A stretch of DNA of 64,000 nucleotides from Anaeramoeba flamelloides (taxonomy: Eukaryota; Metamonada; Anaeramoebidae). Where the stretch lies: contig JANTQA010000026.1 in the NCBI GenBank assembly GCA_027625915.1, positions 1,798,001 through 1,862,000 of the forward strand. Direction: 5' to 3'. Below are positions 49,341 through 59,571 of the stretch, in pieces; the first letter of the stretch is position 1, and every line of letters starts with the position of its first letter. The notes beneath the pieces are model-generated. The model searched no databases and was not told the origin of the DNA. It saw only the letters and a program-made list of their open reading frames with translations. The position numbers and the translations under genes were made by a program.

Positions 49341-49704
49341 TAGGCTGAAAGCCAAGTTATATGAGGATGTGATTTTTGTGTTATCAATTAAAATTTTTAT
49401 TTGACTTGATTTTATTGAGCTTTTAAAAATTTTTCTTTTTTTTAAAGCAAATTATTCAAACCCAACTTACTATTTGAATTGACAACCTTCAAAACACCAC
49501 AAATTTTTTACAAGCTTCCTACCAATTCAATAGCCTGACACCCATAAATCTAGATTTTGGAAACAATTCATTTTTTATCCACTTTTGAGCCATTATTAAA
49601 ATTAATACCAAGTCTAAGATCGATCTTCAAAGAACCAAAATAAGGTGTCTCCACACCAGCTATGAGATAACATTTTTTTAGTATTTGAGGGTTTGTAAAC
49701 CTTA

Positions 49705-50429
49705 ATATTAAGATCTAAGAATCCACGATATTGTAAAACTGGGTAATGAAACCCTCAACTTGTTAATTGACACAACCACCAAATTGTTGAACAATAAACG
49801 TTTTTTGCTTGAAGATTATTTTTCGAGATTAAGAGAGGATAAAGGCTGTTTTTGCTTTTCATCAATTATTTTGGAGTTTCTGGTAAACTTATTTGTCTCT
49901 GCATAATAAAATTATCCTGTGTTTGTTTTTAAATCCTGGCGAACACTTTTCTCGGAATAAACCTTCAAAAGAACAATTTCATTACTCGTAAATTTTAATT
50001 CAAGAATCACTAAAAAAAAATATTTGTATCTTGTCATCAGTTTATGTTTTTCAATTAATCCCAATTTTAATTAGATACACGCAGTACCAAATATTATTGA
50101 TTAGAAAACTTTGGGATTTGTATTTTGATTTAATTTTTTAACCAACAAAAAAAAAAAATTCTTTTCAAAAAAGAAAAAAGAGATGGAAACAAACCAAAAA
50201 ATTTTTTTCAGGGATTTACAGACTCAAAAAAAGGATTAATATTTAAAAAATCTTTTGTCAAAAAACCAAAAATCTGTTTCAATGTTTTATTGGAAATATT
50301 TTTTTATTCAACCACTATTATTGCAACTTGGAATTGAGTTTTGAATTCATTCTCTTATATTTATTAAATTCAGATTTGAAAATCATTTTTTATTCAATCT
50401 CTTTTTTACAAACAACAACTTTTTAAATT
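49705..50429. other. 5' flank of the DNAJ gene
   Basis: No gene is seen; AT-rich. The last 60 bases before the ATG (CTTTTTTACAAACAACAACT) may be 5' UTR. Confidence 0.4.
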
Positions 50430-53400
50430 ATGAGTGTAAAAGAAACAAAATTATACGATACACTTGGTGTTAAACCAGGTGCAACTTCGGTAAATATTTT
50501 TTTTATAGTTCTACTTGTTTTCCTTTTGTTTGTTCTCCTATATCTTAATTGCTTTTTTGCTTTATTGATACATTTAACCCAAATAATTAATTCAAATTAA
50601 CCTCGCGTTTGACATTCAAAAGAACCAAATTAGAAGAGCTTACAAAAAATTAGCTTTAAAATATCATCCAGATCGAAACCCCAATTCAGGCGATAAAGTA
50701 AAGATTTTTTTTATTTTTTTATTTTTAATTTTTAACAAAAAAAATGAATTGTTTGAATTTTTTTTTTTTTTTACAAAATCGAAAAAAAAAAAACAATAAA
50801 TTCTCTTATACTTTCAGTTTAAAGAAATTAGGCATGCTTATGAAATTCTTTCAAACGAAGAAAAAAGAAAAATGTATGACAAACATGGTGAAAAAGGAAC
50901 AGAAGAGGGTTTTCAAGAGGGAGGACAAGATATTTTTTCATCTTTTTTTGGTAAATTTTTCTTTTCACAGCAAATTTTCTTTTCTAATAATAAACCGAAA
51001 TTTCATTCTTAAAAATTTAACACTTTGGATTTAAAAATAACTTTGAGATGTTAAATTCAATTTCTATCCACTACAAATCGTTTCAAATGTTCCAATGAAT
51101 TAAAATGCAATTGGAAATTGAATTCTGATAAACCAAGAAAAACAAAAACAAAAAACAAAATACAGATTCTGTTAATGTTAACTTCAAAAAAGAGTGACAA
51201 CAAAGTTACCAAAGATCTCTTTTAAAGTTAGTGAAAAACCTTGAATAGTATAATTTTTGGAATTGTATTAAAAACTTCAGAATTGGGGAAAAAAAGTGAA
51301 ACAGGAAAAAAAATTATCAATAAGATTTAAAATTGGGAACACTAATAGAACCTTAAAATTCAAAATAAGATTAATAATTAATAAAAGAATAAATAAATAA
51401 AAAATGAAGGACCCAACACAATAACAGTTTTTTTAATACTATCTTTTGATAATGGGTTTTTCTGTGATTGATCAGTCAAAAAGAATTTGTTGAAAAATTT
51501 TACTCTTTGTAAGATCTCCCAAAACAACATATCTTATTTCGAAAAAAAAGGGAGATAAAAATTGTGTTTTAGTTGATTTGATTGAAAATAATATAATGAG
51601 TTATTCTTTAAAATTAATTCGTTTCTTCTTTTAATTGATTTAACTTTCAACTAATGTTTCCAATTAAAAACCTGATTAACTTTTTTTTTTTTCCCAAATG
51701 ACTATTAAAAATACAATGATCGAATAAATTGAAAAAAAATTGTAAAGACATAATTACCTTTATTATTAGTTCTTTATTTTTCCGGATTCTTTCTCTTATA
51801 ACTCAAAATATTTTAATTTGATTCTAATATTAAGATAAATTTCACTCATAAAAATTATTGCGAAATAAGGGCATTTTCTTTATTTCTCTGAAATAAATTA
51901 AAATGTATAAATCTTCCCAATTAATGCAAAAACGAAAGATCTTTGGAATTTACAGTAAAATTTTTTCATTTCATTAAAAAAAAAACAAATCATCATTAAA
52001 AATTTAAAAAGAAAATCCTAATTATATCAACAATAAAAACTTGATCACAGAAATAAATAACTCAATATCTGACAAAAAATCAAGGAAATTCAATTTTATT
52101 AGTTTGAATATTTTTACAAACTTTGAAAAAAAAATGTAAATGAAATTCTTTCAAGATTAAGAAAAAATTTTATCAATATTTTTAAATAGATCCTAGTAGT
52201 CAAATAAATAAGTGAAAAAAAAATATTGACTACTGTTCATTAGAAATTTAATGACATAACAATTTTATACAGTACTTCAATAAAAAATTAATTCATTACA
52301 ACATAACATTTTATTAATTACGCAAATTGAAAAAATAAACCTGACAAAAATTTCATCTTATATTCCAATAAAAAATTAAAAAAGATTAGCTATTTTAAAA
52401 AACAACTCAAACTCTTGTTCTGAAAATTAATTTAGCAAAATATTTTTTATTTCTTCAATTAAAAGCAAATTTAAATACTATTTGTTTTAAAATAAATGGA
52501 ACAAAATTTTCATTCAGCTTTCCAAAAAAGATTTTAATAATCATGTTACATTTCGAACTTTTATTTCAAAAAATCAGCTTAAATCATTAATTTCCCTCTG
52601 AGAATTGGGACTTTTGATGTTTGATATTAATTATTGAGAGATGTGTTTTTAGGAAAGCTAAATGAAAATTTGGATCTTTTTATTTTGCAATTAACAGTAT
52701 TTTTTTAGTTCTTTGCTAATTTTTCCAAAATATTTTCTTTCAAACTTTTTGGAAATGAGACTTGATTTTTCTAAAAATTTTTCTTATAACTTTCAATTCA
52801 ATCCAAATGAAAAAACTAACAAAATAAAAAAAACTTCAAATAATAACAAAAAATAATAATAAAAAAAAAATAAACAATTCCAAAATCAAAAGGAGGTGGA
52901 AGAACTACCAACACGAGAGAAACAAGAAAACAAAAAGGAAGAGATCTTGTACACACATTGAATGTATCTCTTGATGATTTGTATCGAGGAAAGAAGACCA
53001 AAATCGCAGTTTCAAGAAAGGTATGCTGTAAGCAATGTAATGGCTACGGAACAAGTGATGGCAAAAGACCACCAGTGTGTAATGATTGTAATGGGCAAGG
53101 TGTAAAAATTGTTGTCCAAAGACTAGGAATGGGCATGATCCAACAATACCAAACAAGGTGTCCAACGTGTGGAGGAACTGGGAAATCACTCAAAAATGTT
53201 GAAAAATGTTCCGAATGTAATGGACAAAAGACCTTCCCAGAAAGGAAAGTGCTCGAAGTCTTTATTGATAAGGGTACACTTAATGGTGAAAAAATCACAT
53301 TTACTGGCGAAGGTGAACAAGGACCAGACACGATCCCAGGCGATGTTGTTCTGACAATTAAAGAAAAGCCCCATGAGCTTTTCAAAAGGAAAGGGGCCGA

Positions 53401-53845
53401 TTTGATTATGAACTACACGCTTTCCTTATATGAAGCACTCTGTGGGTACCAAATTCTGATCCACCATCTCGACAAACGTGACGTAATTGTAAACGCACCA
53501 ACAGACGATGTTGTGAAGCCAGGCGATGTTCGTGGATTACGTGATCTTGGTATGCCCGTTAAAGGAAGACCTTTCCAATACGGTCGGTTATTTATCCTTT
53601 TCGAGGTCGAATTCCCACAAAAAGGCTTCCTGAACCCAGACATCCAAGGGCTTTTGAAATCCGCTTTGCCTATTGAATCCAAAAAAAATAATGAAAAGGG
53701 TACAGGTGACGAAGAAAGCTTTACCGCCGAAGTGATGGATATCAACACCCACAAAACTACCATTAAAAAAATGCAAGAAGTTTATCAATCTGACTCAGAT
53801 AATGAACAAGGTGGCGGTGGTGGCGTACGTTGTGAACAAATGTAA
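50430..53845 (+). CDS. DNAJA: Type I J-protein (DNAJA/Ydj1-type Hsp70 co-chaperone)
   Basis: Four exons, 50430-50489, 50623-50697, 50818-50950 and 52893-53845, give 406 residues, the usual DNAJA length. All junctions are GT-AG; introns are 133, 120 and 1,942 nt. The J domain lies at the N-terminus with HPD at residues 35-37 ([10 protein letters not shown]), which stimulates Hsp70 ATPase. A short Gly/Phe stretch ([10 protein letters not shown]) follows. The zinc-finger region, residues about 134-200, has four CxxCxGxG modules ([32 protein letters not shown]; the last lacks the final Gly). Substrate-binding beta-sandwiches follow ([35 protein letters not shown]). The C-terminal CEQM is a CaaX-like prenylation box as in Ydj1, predicting a cytosolic protein partly on ER membranes. 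Intron 3 carries a MITE. Identity is secure. Confidence 0.96.
52478..52697. mobile_element. Foldback MITE family F3, copy 4, inside DNAJ intron 3
   Basis: TA flanks CTATTTGTTTTAAAATAAAT and the right end ATTTTGCAATTAACAG. Inner arms are AAATTTTCATTCAGCTTTCC and GGAAAGCTAAATGAAAATTT, with centre GAGAATTGGGACTTTTGATG. It lies wholly within an intron of a housekeeping gene, about 195 bases before the 3' splice site. Confidence 0.85.
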
Positions 53846-54369
53846 AAAGCGTTCACAAAGTACCCTAGCCTTATTGATTTTATTTATTTATACATACATA
53901 TACACATACTATTTTGAAAAAACTTTATCCTTTTTTAAAAATATACTTGTTCTTTATATCTTTTATTAAAACAAATCAGTCACAAGTTAATTTGGGAAAT
54001 AATATACAGCAAAAATATATACATTAATAGATATTTATATTTTTTTTCGACATTTATTTTTTACAATGATTAAACACTTTATGGTGATATTTTTCTAAAA
54101 ATTTAGAGATCAATCAATCTTTTCTAATAGTTTTATTTGCTTTTTTTGTTTTTTTATTTTATTTTTTATTTTTGGGTTTGGTATTTATTTTATACCGCAC
54201 TTCAGAGACTAACTTGATTTTTTTTCCAGTTAAAATTTTGATTCTGATTATAATAAAGATTTTTTAATAAAGCTGAGGACCAGAATAAGAAAACTCTTAT
54301 TGAAAAAAAAAAAATTTCTTAAAGGAGTTCATCTGATACATATTTATATTTATCTGGTTAAAAAAAATT
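53846..54369. other. Intergenic 3' of the DNAJ gene
   Basis: AT-rich 3' flank with no gene. Repeated TTTTTTATTTT runs around 54140-54180. Confidence 0.45.
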
Positions 54370-55830
54370 CTTTTTATTATTATTATTATTATTATTATTG
54401 AAGAAGTGTAGATTATACTCTAGTTGCCCTTAAACTTAAATTTATGAAAGGATATTTAAGCCTAATTATCATCGATTTCAGGATTATTAATTAATGAAAA
54501 TAATTTCAAACTACCACAGTTTAAAATCAATTCATCAAGATTTATTTCTTTTAATTTGTTATGAAATATTAATCTGTCTTTTTCATAGAAAGGAGGGACA
54601 GACCAATAAAAAATGATCAATATTTTCGATTATTTCTTTATGTTCATATTTTAAACATTTATAACAAAATTTATTTGAGTTTTTATTGATTACATAATAA
54701 TATCTATTTAAGCAGTTAGTAAATGTACTGAATTTTAGGATTTTTGAGCTTGATGGATAACTTAAATATAGTTGGGTTTTAAATAAATAGTTTTGAAATT
54801 TAATTATTGTGAATAATTTTTTTTTTTTTTTTTTGAGTGCTGTAGAGTGCCGTGAAGTGTCTTGCTTTTCTTGAGGTTTTCTATTTTATTTTTGAAGTCC
54901 AATTTGATTTTATTTTTAAAGTGTTCTAGGTTTTTTTTTTACTTTTTGAAATAAACCGAAAATTTAATAAAATTTTATGTTTATTTCAAAAAGTAAAAAA
55001 AACCTAACGAAAATCTATTGATTTTACAAATAAACAGAAAACCTCAAAAAAACCTAGAAAACTTCACAAATAAAAAGAAAATTAAAAAAAAACCTAAAGT
55101 CTAGTTCAGTAGAGCACCATAGAGTATCGCCAATTAGCTAGGTTTTACAAAATTCAAAAGAAAATGGTAAAATCAAAGATTTAACTCCATTCTTTTTAAT
55201 TCAGGAAAACCTAAACGCAATTTTTTTTAATTTTTGAAATGTAAAGACAATTCAATAAATTTTCTTAGCATTTTAAAAAATAAAAGAAAACTAATCGGTT
55301 TTTTCCAAAATTCAAAAGAATTAAGTAAAATCTTATATTTTAGTAAATCTTTTTTAATCCTGGTTAACTTAACAGAATCCACAAACTTGTAATTCAATAA
55401 TTCATTATATATGTATTTATAAATTACTCATTTTAATTCAATTATTTTTTTTTGAATTCCAGTTACTTTTATTGATTGTTTATTGTTAAAATTTTTTTAT
55501 TTTTTCAAAATTATAAAAAGATAAATTCTTTAGTTTATTTTTGAATTTGAATTTTTTATTTATTAACTGAAATTACCTTGTTTTCGATTTTGAATACTCT
55601 TTTGGAAATGAAAATTCGAATATTTCTGTTTATTTTTTAAATTATGGTAATACATGAATTACTCCAAAATTTAAATAATTTTAGTGTTTTTATTTCATAA
55701 TTAAAAGTTTCTAATCCATATGTAAATTGGTACAATATAAGGGATTTAAATAATCTTATTTAGAAGTTATTGTTAAGATAATTGTTATTAAATAAATGTA
55801 TAAATTTCTTTTTTAGTAAGATAAATTTTT
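54370..55830 (-). mobile_element. Old LINE copy 4 (3' part, with palindromic block C)
   Basis: Minus-strand relic. The 3' end is an (AAT)n tail (ATT repeats at 54377-54400) preceded by the family end AGTATAATCTACACTTCTTC. Reading back, an unbroken stretch of about 110 codons encodes FTNCLNRYYYVINKNSNKFC, YKCLKYEHKEIIENIDHFLL and VCPSFYEKDRL, the CxxC...H....C knuckle of the family. Upstream of block C (54834-55388) the sequence matches LINE copy 2 (AATAAGATTATTTAAATC; AATTCAAATTCAAAAATAAA). It appears 5'-truncated near 55830. Confidence 0.82.
54834..55388. repeat. Palindromic block F4, copy C, inside LINE copy 4
   Basis: The largest copy, about 550 bases. Central hairpin CTTTTTGAAATAAACCGAAA / TTATTTCAAAAAGTAAAAAA. 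Flanking modules are AAACCTCAAAAAAACCTAGA, AATTCAAAAGAAAATGGTAA and a second TTCAAAAGAATTAAGTAAAA. Outer ends resemble GAGTGCTGTAGAGTGCCGTG and GTAGAGCACCATAGAGTATC. LINE sequence resumes on both sides at the junctions seen in copies A and B. Confidence 0.75.
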
Positions 55831-57558
55831 AACAGAGTTTCAAAGAGAATTTGTGGCACTGGAAGCCATTTTAAAAATTAAAAAATTATTTTTTGAATTA
55901 TCATAAAAAATTCTTGAATATATGATTTAATCTGAATATAATTTTTCTATATATGTATATTATTTTTACTCATATTCAACTTTTTAAAAATATTTATAAT
56001 AATCTTAACAAAATTTGATTTAGTAAAAGTCGTTTCAAACAGCCAGAAAAATTATAAATCATTCATGGTTTCGTATTATAAGATTGTCTTTAATTAAAGA
56101 GAAAAATTTCAATTTCTGTCATAAGATAAAAACTTTAATTTCTTCTAAATTATAAGAGAATTTTTTTTTAATATATATTTATATTTTCATTAATAATTTT
56201 TTAAACCTATCTAAACTTAATCAAAAAAAAATAAAAAAATATCAAAAAAAAAAGAAAAAGGAAAAAAAAAATAAAAAACCAAAAGAAAATTTTTACAAAA
56301 ATAAAATAAAGTAAAAAGAAAAATTTGCAAAATTAGAAAAAATGAATCTGATCTAAAAATAGAAATAAATTTTTGAGAAGAATAAAGTCAAACAACCAAA
56401 AAAAAACTTCAATTAACATTCTAAAGTTTTTCAAAAATTTTGAAAAATTGTTTAGTTTTATACATGATCAAGATATTCTTTTTTAAAGGGAATTCTAAAT
56501 TAGTATCAAATATTATTTTATTTATGCATTTAGATGTTTTTATGTTAAAAGAGTTTTTTTAATTAATGGATTTTGAAAATCAAGTTGAATAACAATTTAT
56601 TTCATTATAAAATTTACATCTTGACAATATGGAAATAAATTGAATCTGTTGAATTTAAGTTTAAATAATATGAAGATTAGTCACTTATTAATATTTGATC
56701 ATTAATTATTTTCTTATCTCATCATCTTTTCTATTTTATTCACTACTTTTATACTAGCTGACCTCACTTTTCAGTTTTTTAAATAATTGATGATTGGGTA
56801 TATAATTTCATGTAATATTTTCCAACTAAGTAAACAAAAACAACAATTTTTGATCCAAAAAAGGGACTACAAAGGTTTCATTTTTAATAACTACATCTTT
56901 TTCATTAATGACAAAGAAAAAGAATTGGAAAAGAAAAAAAAATAAAAAAAAACAAAGAAAACTAGAATATTGTTAAAAAGTAGTCAAAATAAATTGATCG
57001 AATATAACATCAAGTTTTAACAGAAGATAGTGTTCATGAAAACAAACAATATTTTTGTTTTTTTTATTTTTAAACAAAAAGAAAAATAAAAATAGCATTT
57101 TTTGTTTAACATTCTTAATTTTTTTTATTTACCCGAGTTTCACAAGTAATAGAAAATAATAATTTAATTATTACCCAATCGAATCTGTATACATTTTGAA
57201 TCTTATTGCACTTAAAATGAACTTTTTTGAAAAAAAATTTCTCAATTACAAAATTAATATTATCTTGACTTTGAAAAAAATTTAGATCTAATGTAACAAT
57301 AAATTAGTTACTGAGTTTATTGATAAGGATTAAGTGTGTAAACACATTTAATTTGTGAACGAGAGAATTTTGGATTGACTATATTTGTGACTTTTAAATC
57401 AAAGAGTGTTAGACACAGTCTTTAAAAGATTTTTAAACAAGAAATAGTTTCCCTAAATAAATATAAGAGGAAAAAAGAGAGAAAAAAAAAGAAAAAAGAG
57501 AGGAGTGAAAAAAAATTAAGAGAGATAAGAAGAGAGAGATTTTTAAGTTAAGAGGGTA
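55831..57558. other. Intergenic, AT-rich with purine tract
   Basis: No gene is recognised. The segment at about 56322-56360 shares TTTGCAAAATTAGAAAAAAT with 4657. A nearly pure purine stretch (GAGAGAGG, AAGAGAGAGA units) at about 57465-57540 directly precedes MITE F1 copy 2. Confidence 0.5.
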
Positions 57559-57756
57559 CAGTCAGTTTCACTTTTAAGGCACAAACTTTCAACGAAATTT
57601 AAGGCACATAAAAAATCTCAAATTAAGGCACAAAATTTGGAATTATTTTTTTTACAATTTATTTTACTAGAATTTGAATTTTGTACCTTAATTTGAGATT
57701 TTTTTTTGTGCCTTAAATTCCGTTGAAAGTTTGTGCCTTAAAAGTGAAACTGACTG
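57559..57756. mobile_element. Foldback MITE family F1, copy 2 (198 bp)
   Basis: TA flanks CAGTCAGTTTCACTTTTAAG and its near-perfect complement CTTAAAAGTGAAACTGACTG. Each arm is about 85 bases and repeats the motif AAGGCACA three times. The loop is TTTTTACAATTTATTTTACT. The TA target and CAGT terminus suggest a Tc1/mariner-related MITE. It abuts the LINE 3' end. Confidence 0.92.
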
Positions 57757-59375
57757 TAGAATAATGGTAGGAGATTTTTGGAGTCTTTTTATTTGGTTTT
57801 TAGATCCTTTTTCCTCAGAGCATGTTGTGTCATATTTGTGATCAAAAAATCTATGGTTATGTCGTAGATTTTTTTTTCGTTCATTTTTCTAAATAATTCA
57901 TTGGTGTCTTCCTTGTTTAAAAAATTTAAGTCTAAATTTTTTAATTTTCTGAGTTCATTTTTCCATTGAGTTCTGCTCCTTCTGTATTTTTTGCATTTCC
58001 AAATGAAGTGATCTATATCATCAATTCCATTTTTGCAGCATGGGCATATTTTGGATTTGATCTCCGTTTCCCATCTGTAGGAATATCTATTCAATCCATT
58101 AGTAAAGGCTTTCAGTTTGAATAGTGTTTTTGATGATTTCCAATTTAGGTAAGACTGTTTATCTCTAAAGTTGTCTGGAAATTGTGATATTTCAAGGTAT
58201 TTTTTGAGTTTCCAATTTTCATCTTCTCGCGAAGATGAAATTTTGTTTTGGATTTTTTTATGTGGATTAGAATGAATTTTTTTTTAAGATCTTTTTTATT
58301 CATGTTTTCCCAGTCTATCCCTGTTATTTGGGGTAAAGTTAAATCATTTGCCAGATGATTTAGTTTTAATGATTTAAGTTTTTTGATAAAGTTGCCTTTT
58401 CTTTTTAGTATCATATGACTAGTGGGTTCTGTTCTAGTTTCCCATTTGATAATATCTGTCGGGGTACCCACTAGTAATTTTAGGATTTTTTTTTAATTTT
58501 TTATTTATCCAGATATCAATTTTTTTGATATCTGAATCCAAAAGATTAAACACATCTAATCCATAAAGTACTTGGGGTAGAATAACAGCTTTGAAAAGCT
58601 GTATTCTGAGGGCATTTGAGAGTTTTTCATCAGCGTATATATAAATATACTTATTAAAATTTCCATCTGCATTTTCCAAGTTCTTTTTAATGTGGATGAG
58701 TTTGTTTAGCCATATTCCGAGATATTTAATTGTTTTCAATTTGTTAGTTATCTCTATCTTTTTTGCGTTAACTGTGAGTCCAAATTTAGTTATTACTGGG
58801 TATATTTGAGACTCTAGTTTTTCTTTAATTTCATCAATTCCTTTACCTTTCATTATCAGTATTAGATCATCTGCATACATTTGGGTATGTATTGTATGTG
58901 GTCTGATTTTTTTTTAGGAGGAAGTGACTGATAAATGCGAATAGAATCGGGGATAATGGATCTCCCTGGTAGACTCCAGTTCCCCCTCCTTCGTAGTATT
59001 TTGTAATGAATATTTTTATTATAGGATCTTTGATGAATTTTGGGATGGTTTTGACTATCAGTTTGTGGGGTACTGAGTCAAAACATTTCGCCAGGTCTAT
59101 TGTGACTGCCCATGTTTCCTTATGTCTGTTCCTTTTTTTGATTTTTTCAAATTTAGTGAGAAAGTTTTTGACTGCAATCCTAGTGTCATAGTGTTTTCTG
59201 AATCCAAATTGGGCAGAGTCTATGTACTCCCAAGATTTCTCTATTTTTTTATATATCATTTTTAGAAAAATCCTAGCTAATGCGTTTTTTATTGAGATAG
59301 GTCTGTAGTTGAGAGTTATTCCTTCATCTCCTTTTTTGTGAATAAATAGGAGGTCTCTATCTTTAATAAGGTTTA
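57757..59375 (-). mobile_element. Young LINE copy: reverse transcriptase plus CCHC knuckle
   Basis: Minus-strand non-LTR retrotransposon fragment from within the RT domain to just after the stop codon (TAA at 57791-57789). Motifs in order: FIHKKGDEGITLNYRPISIK, QFGFRKHYDTR, WAVTIDLAKCFDSVPHK (catalytic Asp), GVYQGDPLSPILFAF, MYADDLILIMKG (catalytic DD), GLTVNAKKIE, TIKYLGIWLN, then the knuckle CPCCKNGIDDIDHFIWKC. The frame is broken three times, each at a T9 run (58271, 58486, 58907); between them coding is intact, so the copy is recent or the breaks are slippage or sequencing errors. No endonuclease domain is present because the 5' part is cut off at MITE copy 3. The C-terminal knuckle and (AAT)n tails of relatives recall I/R1-like LINEs; the clade is inferred. 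Confidence 0.93.
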
Positions 59376-59571
59376 CAGTCAGTTTCGCTGTTAAGACACA
59401 AACTTTTAACGAAATTTAAGGCACAAAAAAAATCTCAATTTAAGGCACAAAATTTGGAATGTTTTTTTTTACAATTTATTTTACTAGAATCTGAATTTTG
59501 TGCCAGAATTTGAGATTTTTATTGTGCCTTAATTTTTGTTGAATTTTGTGTCTTAAAAGTGGAACTGAAAG
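59376..59571. mobile_element. Foldback MITE family F1, copy 3 (196 bp)
   Basis: TA precedes CAGTCAGTTTCGCTGTTAAG; the right end TCTTAAAAGTGGAACTGAAAG is followed by TA. It has the same loop as copy 2 (TTTTTACAATTTATTTTACT). It cuts off the 5' side of the LINE reading frame. More mismatches between the arms than in copy 2. Confidence 0.9.

Larger units (their letters stand above)
48713..49704. mobile_element. About 1-kb inverted-repeat element with two nested MITEs
   Basis: The left arm, 48713-48787, contains TTAAGGTTTACAAAACCTCA, TATCTCGTAACTGGTGTAGA and CGCCTTATTTTGGTTC. The right arm, 49631-49704, is its reverse complement with about nine mismatches. Between the arms lie two complete F3 MITEs. 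The rest of the interior is non-coding. It is probably a non-autonomous DNA transposon; superfamily and target duplication could not be settled. Confidence 0.72.

Noticed and set aside
53044-53385. Minus-strand frame opposite the DNAJ zinc-finger region
   Set aside because: It is antisense to certain DNAJ coding sequence and has no domain of its own.
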